Assembly (NCBI GenBank): GCA_942486035.1
Contig: CALNXK010000080.1
Coordinates: forward strand, 1-64,000
Source: Porites lobata
Lineage: Eukaryota > Cnidaria > Anthozoa > Scleractinia > Poritidae
Reading direction: 5' to 3'
Length of the DNA stretch: 64,000 nt
The translations under genes were made by a program, and so were the position numbers. Under the pieces are notes generated by a model. The model had not been told where the DNA came from. It did not search any database and saw nothing but the letters and a program-made list of their open reading frames with translations. Positions within the stretch are counted from its first letter, which is position 1; each line of letters opens with the position of its first letter. Shown here one piece after another: positions 35,401-45,623 of the stretch.

Positions 35401-37288
35401 AAACAATTAATGTGCCACTGCATTGGAGCAGTGTAAAAGTGCAGACTGCGGACTGACTGCGGACTATTGTTTTTAGGGCTAGAAAACAATGGGACTATTG
35501 TTCTCATGTTCACATTAGCCTGGTGAAAAAAATAGTCCGCAGTCTGCGTTTTACACTGACCACGCTGCATTACCATCTTATTCATTAGGTCTCAGAACGC
35601 AGTGAGTGTCCAGCAAAGGAGAAATACAGGAGTCACTAATACGCCAAATCATTGGTCTTCCATGCTATGCAACAGGCAATATCAACGTGTGTCGTTATCA
35701 AGACTTTCTGAAGAATTTAAAGAAGTGGAAGAATTCTTCAAAAAGTCCATCAAACGGAGTGTGGTAATTGTTGGAATTGAACGAGTGCAAAACCCTTTCA
35801 TGTGGGAAAAGTACCAAAGGTACTACTGAACAAATGCATTAAACGTAAGGCATTAAATGCTACGTCAGCAACAAACGTTTCCGTCGCTTATTACAACCCT
35901 AGAGGTGTGAAGAAACTCTAATTGTCCCTAAAACACAGCGAAGACAATATCAAAACATAAGGATCACGTGGGCTTTAATTGAGTGCCCCACCGAATTTCG
36001 CGAGGGTGCGTGAGGCACGTTTTTCTAGTATGGGCTAGTTCTTAGTGATAAATAATGTTTTTCAATCGATACATCGTTATTTTAAGGGAGATGGGGTAGT
36101 GGGGGATTATTTAAAAGGCGCGGGCTTAATAGATTATTAATGGTATTTAACTAAACTCTTTTTTTTTTAAACAGCTTCTTAAAAAATTCTCCCAAAATTA
36201 CGATGTACTTAATAGCTGGGTTGTTTTATATTTGTATATGCATAATTCACATTTTATCTTGTTTTGTATTTTTAGTTTGTCGAACGTTTTTAACATGAGT
36301 CTCTGGCTCAACATGACTCAATATTAAAACGACTGACAGAATTTCAGGGCCAAAAACAAAAGTTGAATTTGATTACTGTATCTTATTCAGGAAAAAGGAA
36401 AACATGGCAGCAGCGAGGATTGGCTCTACCAAGGGACGGTTTGTTAACGAGAGGCAATTGTTTCATGGAACTAACCCTGAAATCGTAGAAGCTATCTGCA
36501 AACAGAACTTTGACTGGCGTCTTCATGGGAAGAACGCAACTGTTTACGGAGAAGGAAGCTATTTTGCATTAAACTCCTCGTACAGCGATAGTTACGCCAA
36601 GGAAGATACCAAAGGGTCTAAGTTCATGTTCGTGGCCAAGGTCCTCGTTGGGTCTTACACTAAGGGCCAATCCAGTTATCGAAGGCCACCGTCAAAGGAG
36701 CCCTCGAACCCCGCAAGTGATCTGTACGATTCCTGTGTTGATGACCAGTCATCTCCAACCATTTTCGTCGTTTTTGATACTGATCAGTTCTATCCGGAGT
36801 ACATAATCGAGTACACTACTGCTCGAGGCGGTCATCAGCAGCCTGCGGGACCCGCGAGACCTACAAGACCTGTGGCAAGAGCACCAGCTCCAACGCCTAG
36901 ACGCTCACCAGCAGCAAAGGTAGTGGCAACTAAAGCGCATTACAAAGTTAGCAGCCCATCCATTAGCCCATCCACCAGTTACCAGACGAGCACAACCTCG
37001 AGTGTGCGTTCGCGTGTTCAAGCACCTGGTACAGGTGGATACACTTCCATATCCAGCGCAACATCTGCAAATTATTATCATTCACCCGTAGCAGGAGTGA
37101 GCCCATATACCAGCGCATCAATCCAAAATCAGTCTCCTCCCACGGCTTCTACTTCTACTTCATATGCGTACTCTGGCGGGTCAAGCATTCATTCGGTTTC
37201 ACCTTCCTTATCTCGGTCATCCAGTCCAGCCTATAAGCCCAAAAAGCACAAGGGTTCTTCAAAAAATAAGAAATGTTTAGTTATGTAA
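29481..37288 (+). CDS. ZAP/PARP12-like ADP-ribosyltransferase with three CCCH modules, in-frame TAG
   Basis: Exons: 29481-32589, 33140-33380, 33637-33850, 34617-34822, 35589-35819, 36391-37288; all GT-AG with consistent phases, 1633 codons. The start is ATG at 29481 (aagATGGCG); upstream codons in frame have no ATG. Residues 1-200 form a ZAP-type N-terminal module: a winged-helix-like segment, then four CCCH fingers, C76-C85-C92-H96, C98-C106-C110-H114, C150-C158-C163-H167 and C169-C178-C180-H184, ending LSHNLMDSHNM as in human ZAP. A linker to about 545 is Ser/Lys-rich. Modules 2 (about 547-743) and 3 (about 807-1007) repeat the design. ZnF5, WWE1 and WWE2 follow, then the ART domain with H1359, Y1391 and I1458 (H-Y-I, mono-ADP-ribosylation type). 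The Ser/Pro-rich tail ends KKHKGSSKNKKCLVM, a polybasic CaaX box. Codon 958 (32352-32354) is TAG, inside finger 3 of module 3. The expected role, by family, is RNA-sensing antiviral defence. Confidence 0.85.
35429..35558. mobile_element. Small foldback element in PARP intron 4
   Basis: cagtgtaaaagtgcagactg pairs with cagtctgcgttttacactg across about 80 bp, with a duplicated 'gcggactgact' inside the left arm. It lies in the intron before the 35589 exon and ends only about 30 bp from its acceptor. Confidence 0.7.
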
Positions 37289-37483
37289 TTTCTTCCATTG
37301 TTTTTGTTGATTTTGTTGCAGCAGCGTTGAAAGAAGAAGAAAGTTTTAAAAACTATCACAAATGTTAAATCGTACCACCCCAAACTAATGCTTGAACGCA
37401 AGGTTGTAGACTAGGGAAATGCTTGGGCAGTTAATTATAATAAGCTCATGCACTATGAACGTTCTAAATTAGAAGAATCAACT

Positions 37484-37489
37484 AATAAA
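37484..37489 (+). promoter_or_regulatory. Candidate polyadenylation signal AATAAA
   Basis: The first canonical AATAAA after the PARP stop codon at 37288, about 195 bp downstream. No transcript data are available. Confidence 0.4.
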
Positions 37490-37904
37490 TTTTTCTCTGA
37501 GAAGATTATCCAAAAGGGACTCACTGTTACATATTATCTTGAAAAGCAGTACTGTATATTGTTATAAGGTTAAGGTACGAAACTAAATTAACTGAAAAGT
37601 ATAGGAGTGAAGGGGTAAATGTACTTTAAAAGACTGTGCTGGTGCGATTATATAGAGAATGCTTATTTATGACTGATCATATCGTAGAAATGTCACCCGT
37701 TCAAGTCCCATCTATTTTGCTTTGACTAGGAAAACTGATTTTTTTTATTCTGTTTAATTTTTCACTGACAAGAGGTCGGTTCCACTTTGGGGTTCGGCTC
37801 CAAAGAAAATGAGTAACCAATTACAACTGTAAAATAGAGGAGTCAAAATAAATTCTCTTGCGGCCAAAAAATCCGCCTTGCAGGCCTTTCTAGCCTTTCT
37901 AGAT

Positions 37905-38765
37905 GTGAAAACTTTGACTGGCGTTTGAACGGAAAAAATGCCACTATGTACGGCCAGGGAAGCTACTTCGCAGCGAATGCCTCGTATAGCGACGCCTTCG
38001 CTAGAGTAGATTCTCGTTTACGTCAGTTCATGTTTCTGGGCAAGGTTCTGGTGGGTTCCTATACTATTGGCCGTTCCAGTTATCGAAGGCCTCCGTTAAA
38101 GAACCCTCTGGATCCTGTGGATGACTTGTACGACTCGTGCGTTGACAACATAGCTAATCCAACAATCTTTGTTGTGTTTGACACCGATCAGTTCTATCCC
38201 GAGTACGTCATTCAATATTCAACGCAGCGCCAAGCACGGACGGTTACTGCTAGTGCCTATGCCCTACCACAACCCTATGCAGCGCCCTCATCAAACCTCC
38301 AACCGCAGCAAGGCATTCGAACTGCTTATCTTACTTCCCAACACTCAGTTACAGCACCTTCGCTACCAGCTCCCCCGAGATCGCAACCATTAAGGAGCAC
38401 TTCGACGTACCCTTCAATACTGAGTAGCGCTGTTTCAGCATCTATTCTAAATGGATCTGGTACAAGAAGCAGTTCATCCCGCGTAACCGCCGCCGGTTCA
38501 GCTGTACCTATGCCACAAAAAAACAACTCGTGTCGCTACAACATCCAATCGGCCTAGAGGGCTTGTCACCCGTGGTGGCCATAGCTCCACCACATCGGCT
38601 AGTAGCTCGCCAAGTAGCTCAAATCCTTTGAGTACAACAACTATTGCCAGGAGCAATACTGTCCGAAATTTAAACCACACAAGGGTTAGTTCAATTCATG
38701 GCGTCACACCTACACGCCAAGGTGGATCTGATGAACAACGTGTTGTGCAACGTTTTTTTGTTTAA
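37905..38765 (+). pseudogene. 5'-truncated, frameshifted PARP catalytic exon
   Basis: Homology to the ART exon of the upstream gene begins abruptly at about 37905 (ENFDWRLNGKNATMYGQGSY) and continues through FVVFDTDQFYPEYVIQY. The preceding part with the FHGT histidine is missing and no acceptor is seen, so the fold cannot be complete. The Pro/Ser-rich tail runs to an A7 run at 38517-38523. There the frame must change to continue with TTRVATTSNRPRGLVTRGG and end at RFFV (TAA about 38765). Without the shift the protein stops at 38557. The tail lacks a CaaX box. This is a decayed tandem duplicate of the last exon. Confidence 0.8.
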
Positions 38766-38769
38766 GTTG

Positions 38770-39265
38770 ATATTTTAAGCGAGAACAACCTGAAAAATAA
38801 GAACTGATTACGCGTACAGAACTTCGTGCACAACCCAACACAACAGTAAGAATTTCTCTCTTATTCAGAGCTCGCAACGAAACGTTTTGCTTATTTATTG
38901 ACTGAGTCGACTATAGTTGTTTTATAGAAGCCATAAAAATTGTTGGCCGTGTTTTTATAGCCTTATAAAAACACCTGAGGCCAGCGTCTAGAATTCTACA
39001 AGTTTGAGGCAATTTTAAATAGGTACAAAATTGCTAATAATAGAAATTAACACAGAAGCTAATTTTATATAAAGTAAAGGAGGTCAGTGGCCATTTTCTT
39101 TTAAAGAAGTCTTTGTTACTGAGTATTCTTTTTGTTTCAGATTTAGTGTTTGTTTTTTCTTTATATAGCGATAAATATTTGGAAGGATTTGTTTTCTGAC
39201 TCCTTCACAACTATTTTTCAAAAAGCACATTTTCTAAGGAAAGACGAATTCGTTGATTCGAAATA
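38770..39265. other. Intergenic DNA, nothing recognised
   Basis: AT-rich with one short hairpin (ttggccgtgttttta...taaaaacacctgaggccag near 38941). No gene or element ends. Confidence 0.4.
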
Positions 39266-39819
39266 CCGTAAAATTCCGAAAATAAGCCCTGGGGCTTATA
39301 TGTTCCAATGGCCCTTTTTGAGGGGCTTATGTATCTCATAATCGGATAGGCTTATACTGGTTAGAAATATGCGTCTCAAAATCCATTGGGCTAGCTTAGT
39401 TGGGCGGAAATGTATGTTACTTAGTAATAATTTGCAGTAGGTTTTTACTTAAACTCGCCTTGAGGACGTAGACCTTTCTAAACTCAGCCATGCAAGTACT
39501 TTGTCGATATGGACCGAGGAAATCCAAACCAAGACTGAAGACTGTCATTACGCAAGCAACAATATACCGTTACACTTTTTGACTGCAATCATTTGGCACA
39601 CGTAATAGTTCTTTGGCAAATGCAAAAATTTATGTGTTACTGTACAGTTTTTGCTTTGTTTTATTGTGAATTTGAGGGCAATTTCCGAGTAAAAACCCCC
39701 AGGGGTTTGTATTTGCAGGGACCGGCGACTTATCGGAGGGTTTTTCGCGCTACGAGTTTGGGTGGGCATATATTTGGAGGGGCTCATACATTTAGGGCCT
39801 TATTTTCGGAATTTTAAGG
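39266..39819. mobile_element. TIR MITE, 554 bp (ccgtaaaattccgaaaataag ends)
   Basis: The left end ccgtaaaattccgaaaataa and right end ttattttcggaattttaagg are near-perfect inverted repeats, followed inward by a second inverted pair (gcccctggggcttata / ctcatacatttagggc). No transposase frame is seen. The type is non-autonomous, superfamily unassigned. Confidence 0.75.
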
Positions 39820-40718
39820 AATTTAGGAACCAATACAATTTAAATTAAATTCGAAATAGGTTAGATCATAAGAGGTGATAGAACAAATGAGCTGATGATC
39901 CTGGTTGATCTTCGCAGAGAGTTATGAATCAACTGTTTTAAAATCTAAGTATTTTATAACAAAGAGTTGAGTAAAGTAGTTTGTACTGGAAGGTTCGTCG
40001 ATTTAACAACAATATAGAGTATCAACTTGAAATTTTGCCTCAGGAAGTCGCTGGTAAAATTAAAGTTAATCTGCTGTATCTTATGAATAATATTGGGCGG
40101 TCTGTCTTTTTCTGTGATAACTATCTATTAAGGATGACCCCAAATATAAGCCGGACTTTCGACAGGGAACAGGCGCGGTTGTGAAGTGTTTTGCAATTAA
40201 GGCGAGGGAAAATTTAGGGGCCACGGTTAACCTTGACCGATTTGCTCAAGATAGTCATTCTTTGTTCAAGAAAACAAAGCTGATTCGAGTTGTATAAAGT
40301 TGCAGTCAGCCTAATACCTTTTCCTTAAAGTTTACCGACGTTTTGCAGTTTGTTCTAAGAACGCGAAATGTTGGTATTAACTTCCTCTATAGAATGAGTC
40401 ACTCAGTCTCTTGATTGAGGCCATGTCCACACGATTCCGCACATTTTTTATCCACATTCATCTGGACGGGGTCTTAAACTGCTCTGAGAGCGGTTTCAAA
40501 ACAATGCGGTTTGGGTGACCGGATTCACAGGTTTCTGGATAGAAGGCCCGGGGGATACTCCCGATGATGGCCTGTACGGCGAGGTTCCCCCCGAAAGGGG
40601 TATCTTTTTCAGGCTTCAGGTATATGATAGGGTAGGGAAATTTTGGGTCTGTGAAAGGGCCCAAAAGGGCTAACAGATGAATTGTATGGCTTTACAAAGT
40701 GGAGAAAACGTTCTATTT

Positions 40719-40804
40719 AACAATTATTCCTCGAGCCCAAATGGGCTCTGAGTCAATAGCCCATTCGGCCTTCGGCCTCGTGGGCTATTGACTCAGAGGC
40801 CATA

Positions 40805-40842
<38 letters not shown>

Positions 40843-41010
40843 GTTGGTCAAAAATATCGCGACAAAACAACTTAAAGCAAGACTTTAATCCCTTTTTTGC
40901 GGCCAAAAAGCTGACTCTTTTCGCTACTAGTAGGCTATAACATATAGCCTAGTAGTATCTCAACCAATCAGAACGCAGCATTGGTAATAGACCACTAGTT
41001 GGATTTTACT
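40719..41010. mobile_element. Nested palindromic MITE
   Basis: 40719-40824 is a near-perfect palindrome (aacaattattcctcgagccc ... gggcgagaggaataattgtt). Directly next to it agtaaaatccaactagttgg (40828) pairs with ccactagttggattttact (ending 41010). The two inverted pairs are probably parts of one foldback element. No coding capacity. Confidence 0.7.
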
Positions 41011-41988
41011 GATTTATGATAGTGCATTTACAGCGGTTAAAAGGGATGCAAAGTTCTAAACTAGGTGTGTGAAAGGGGTACCATTTGTCAATGGAAGATA
41101 TACGAAAGAGGCACCTCTTTTGTTCATTCAGTATCTTACTAACAAGGTACGTAATTCGCACTTACCGCTAACTTTTTAGCTCCTCAGTGAAGTTAATGAG
41201 CAGAGATTATTTATGTGGACTGATTTGCGTTCATTAATGTCCTCAGTTTCCATGCAGAATAATCTTGACCAATTAGTCATTCTTTGTTCAAGCAAAAAAA
41301 GGCTGATTCTGGTTGTAAGTTACAGTCCGCCCATTTCCTTTTTTTAGTCTCCCGTCTCTTTCCAATATGTTCTAAGAACGTGAAGTGCACTAACGTACTT
41401 TCATTTTAGGAAGTTCTTACTTCCTGGGGGTGCTAAGAGAAATTGAAAACAGTGCTTATGCAAAAATTTGGAGGGACACCAAAGAGTATTATGGTATTTT
41501 TATTGTGTTATAAAATGAGCCACGTACTCACCAACTCATTGATTGTAGTCTACAAAGCCACTTGCTGCAACTACGCTCGTCAGATACTCATTTATCAAGA
41601 AGCCGTGATACGTAAGTACTCAGAAATAAGACCTTTGTGAAAAAATAGATGAGGATCTTAATCTAATTCTGTAGACCGAAAAGTCCACGAAGACCTCTTT
41701 ACTCTCTGTTATTGTGCGTGAAATTTTACCATTTATTCCGGGTTTTTTGTTCAAGTTTGCTGGCTGAAATTATTTTCGATTTTATGATACAAACTTGTTC
41801 GCCTTTGAAAAAGCCAAAATAAATACTCAAATTCCTACACGCATACTACAGAGCGCAGTTCTTCTGCTTCGTATAATTGCTTTGTAGACTTTGTAGGTCA
41901 GTCATCACGGATATAGGAAAACGTTTTCTTATTTACAATTTTTTTTATTTATTTTTATTTTTTCGCACTATTTCAAAAACGAGTGCGA

Positions 41989-42054
41989 GGGTTTCATCAG
42001 GTTTCCAAAAGCGAGAAAACATTTGAAACAACGTTTGGAAACCTGATGAAACCC
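41989..42054. repeat. Inverted repeat, 21-bp arms
   Basis: gggtttcatcaggtttccaa pairs with ttggaaacctgatgaaaccc; outer bases (acgagtgcga / gcacgagtg) extend the symmetry. Probably a small MITE end. Confidence 0.65.
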
Positions 42055-42284
42055 GAAGCACGAGTGTTTGAAATTACTTCTCCAACAAAGAAAATTAGTC
42101 GAAATTATAATTTTAATAAGTTTTCTGAATTCAAACACATCAGTTATTTGAGACGTGGAATGTCAGGGCCTGTCACCTACTTGGTTCTTCCTGGTGTCGG
42201 TGTTGCTATATTCCTAGAATTTCACTTAACTAAACAAGGACTGCCATTGGTTGATTCTTGGTCACGTGGCCTTGACTAAAATCA

Positions 42285-42336
42285 AATGTATCCCGATCGT
42301 GATACATTAAACAATGTATCCCGCTCGGGATACATT
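42285..42336. repeat. Two adjacent 24-bp palindromes
   Basis: aatgtatcccgatcgtgata(catt) and aatgtatcccgctcgggata(catt) are each self-complementary and also repeats of each other, four bases apart. Confidence 0.7.
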
Positions 42337-42696
42337 GCAGCACGTGATCAAAGCATGGTGGAAAGTGGCGTGACAGAAGGCGGGAAAACACCGCCAGGTC
42401 CTGCCAGTTTTCTTTTTCGTGAATGAACACAACAACACAATCACGAAGCCTCAAGCTAAAAAGCAACGATTTTTAAAGTTATCACTGAAGTTCCCTGGAA
42501 GAAAAACAGCAGCTAGTGGAGGGAAAAAATGCAGATGATATAAGGAAAGTACTTTTGTTTGTAAATCATTCATTCAGTGGTTTTGAGAATTAAATTTGTG
42601 TTGTTGTAAGTACCGAGTCGACTGTTTTGGTTCGTTTTCGTTCGCTCCGGTTATTCTTTTGTTGCTGTTGAAGTGAAAGTCTAGAAATATAACAAA

Positions 42697-42840
42697 ACAC
42701 TTAATGTCAGATCCCTCGGGAAACCAGTTAGTTTTGTTTTCCCTCGAGTCCTGATGTTTCCCTCGACTTCGTCTCGGGAAACATCAGGACTCGAGGGAAA
42801 ACAAAACTAACTGTTTCCCTTGGGATCTGACATTAAGTGT
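42697..42840. mobile_element. Palindromic foldback element, ~66-bp arms
   Basis: acacttaatgtcagatccc ... ctcgagtcctgatgtttccc is mirrored by gggaaacatcaggactcgag ... gggatctgacattaagtgt with only a few mismatches and a short loop (tcgacttcgtctc). A transcript through it would form a very long hairpin. Confidence 0.75.
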
Positions 42841-43089
42841 ATATTGGCATTCAATGCCACGTAAGTGTTACTTGGCTACATGTATTTGTGACTCCCATAA
42901 GCAAACACCTTGCTTCGCAATACAGGTGGCAGAGTAGAGATTTTAATAGACGTCTTGAAACTTGTGAAGAAGAAGAAACGTGTGTGGCCGGTGCTATACC
43001 TAAGTGTACCCGATATAAAAACAAATGGGCGGCTGGCATTTTTGATAATTTGCAAAGAGCTCGATTTCTTAAAGTTGCAACGTTGTAAC

Positions 43090-45045
43090 CGGGTGGTCTC
43101 TTTAATAAGGGGCCTTACGAAAACTACGACGGCGAGGGCAACGGGAACTTCAAAACAAGCAATAGGTTTAATCAGCAAAATAACAACTCCGCACGTGCAT
43201 TATTTTTTGCAAATTTCTTTGCCGTTCCTGCACAACTACGACGTAAAATGACCAAATTGTAAGTTTACTTGAGAACGGGAACGGCAAGGCGATAAATTCT
43301 ACCATCTCTGTCTGAACTCGCTACCACCTCTCTTCGCTCCAACTTAAAATCTCTTCTTTTAGGTAACAGTCGACATGGGATAATCGTAATAGGTTTGAAA
43401 GGACGCGAAATCTATTTTTCAGCGACGTGTACATTTTCATGGACGTCGCCGATGTTGGATCGTAAGGTCCCTATTAATTATGATCTGCACAAAGTTCAGT
43501 CCTTGGAAGTTTCGTTAGTTCAAATGGGTGCTTTAAGCCTTAATTACTGGCTGACGTGAGTCTATCCAAGAAATTGCCAAACCGTCAAAGGAAAGATATT
43601 CAGCCAAAACAATTTACCAGAGTGTGTGAAAAGCTGTGAAATATGTCGTTCCGTCGAGGAAAAGAATGAGAAGTTGGATTTTAATCCTGTCGATCGATGC
43701 TTCGGACAAAAGGTGCAGTGGTGTTGCTTTATGTGGCACTTGTCATTGTTTATTTTGATACTTTGATACTGTTACATTTAATGTTAGCAGTAAATAAGCT
43801 TGCTCTGAAGTGTACACGTATTGCAACTCTGTAAGTTTTTCATCTTCGTGCGTTCGTCTTGCTCTTTGAATATGCAGATTAAGAAACATTTTATACACGG
43901 GTTTGAAATCGTCTCCAAACACATGTGGTTTTCAACTCGTTTTTCATTGGGTTTCTAAACTCATCCACCTGACCAGAATGAGGCGTTCTGGTTGGGTGAC
44001 AACATTATGAATAATTAATGAGTTTGAGAAATGCATCTCATGACTGGCATATCGTTCACCGTTCAGTGACGGCATCTAGTTTTTTTTTTGTACAGCTATA
44101 TTTCGAGAAAGGTTGTCGGGAAAAAAGCGCGCGACAATCCCAAATGTTATTGAGGGTTTTTCGAGTTCACTGTTCTTCAAAGACATTTGAAAGAATGACA
44201 CGAGAGGCCATGGAGATACGTTTGCGAGTGCTAGAGGAAAGCAATAAAAGTAGGTTCGACAGCTACAGTGTCAGGAACTGTATATTGATCATATGCCATA
44301 TTACCTGTCAGGATTGTCACGTGCACATTTTTTCCGACAACCTTTCTGGAACTGAATAGCAGTGTATAATTAGAATCGCAAGACACAGCCGTGAATATCA
44401 GCCGCTCACGTTTTACGGAAAACCCCTAGCTTGCTATGGTGATATAAGGACAGAGGACTATTTTCTTTTGCTTGATATTAAATAATTACAAACAAATCTC
44501 AAATCATATCATTTGGCTCTTATCTGTTTCTGTTTCTTGGTATTGCGACGTGTACTATGATCTAATGCATTTATATGACTTATATAGCCGAGTTAATACG
44601 TTTAAAATGTCGAATTTGGTAAAAATTATTATAATTTAAGGATCTGCTTTTAATTTACGAATTTAATGCCTAAAAATCCGATGACCACTTTCCCGGTCTT
44701 TCAGGAAGCGACGTGGCAAGTTTATTGCAATGTTATTACATTATCAGTGTCACAAAAGTGCTAAATCCTGAGTACGTTTACCACCACTTCATACTATATC
44801 TGACTGCCTGAGATTCAAAAAGGCACCAGTAAAAATGTTTAGGCCGTTATATTATAACTGAGATAGTAAATGTCTCGGATACGGTGGCTGATATGGACAA
44901 AACATTTAGACACAAACGAGAAAAGAAAACAGAATCACAAAACCTCAAAAAAGAAACCAAAAAAAAATAAAAACAGAATAGCAGAACCAACAACACCAAA
45001 ACACATTATGGTATTCCCGTTAAAAATTATTCTGATGCTGTGTGA
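43090..45045. other. Intergenic DNA with dispersed repeats
   Basis: 44465-44900 is a second copy of the repeat at 25388-25763. The remainder shows no supported exon; several open frames of about 70-113 codons lack splice context, composition or similarity. Confidence 0.5.
44465..44900. repeat. Dispersed repeat, partner of 25388-25763
   Basis: Shares 'cttgatattaaataattac', 'atgcatttatatgacttata', 'ccactttcccggtctttcag' and 'caccagtaaaa.tgtttaggc' in the same order and orientation, with small indels. Confidence 0.8.
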
Positions 45046-45049
45046 ACGC

Positions 45050-45440
45050 AGTCTAAATCCCGGGGAGGGAGGTACTTTAGGAATGTGATGTGCCGCTGAG
45101 ACCCTGAAACCTTTAGGCTTTACCAGAGCTAGTTCAAGTGAATTTTGCTACCCTACACTAGACTAAACTCCCCAAATCCCACCCTATCCTAGAGTAGCTG
45201 TTTTCCAGAAACAACTGAGTTCACTAGCACAGTTCAGCCAAAACAAAACCGATTTGACTTTTTTATATTTTTGAGTGGCAGTTCCCGGTTTCCCAAGTCT
45301 AGACTGAAATCTTCAGCCAATTGATCAGTTTAAATGGAAAATGATAACCTCTTCTAGACCCAAACTCTCTGATTTATGAACCCTATCCCAGAGTTAATTG
45401 CTTGAAAACCATACCCTTCACAGCGGCACATATAGGGCAG
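45050..45440. repeat. Dispersed repeat, reverse orientation of 20690-20880
   Basis: Contains 'ggtactttaggaatgtgatg', 'tgccgctgagaccctgaaac', 'ccagagctagtt' and 'actaaactccccaaatccca', the reverse complement of the block near 20.7 kb. It ends just upstream of the secreted-protein gene. Confidence 0.65.
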
Positions 45441-45623
45441 TACCATCCCCCCCGGGCCTAAATCAAAGAATAACCGGGCTCAGTGTTGCTACTTCAGTAT
45501 ACGAGTACTGCAAAATTACAGTGTTAATACGGGGTAATTCTAGCGGAATTTGTGGGAAATGCAGTGTCGCGCTTGACAAGTGGCCGGAATGTTTTATATT
45601 TTTGCTCGTTTTAATTTTTCAGA

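Noticed and set aside
35596..35640. Acceptor at 35594-35595 for PARP exon 5
   Set aside because: It gives a TGA after three codons. The acceptor at 35587-35588 keeps the frame and aligns with both paralogues (RSQNxVxVS).
42910..43251. 113-codon plus-strand frame and overlapping frames on the other strand
   Set aside because: Several frames on both strands are open over the same stretch, with no family signature or splice sites; likely chance.
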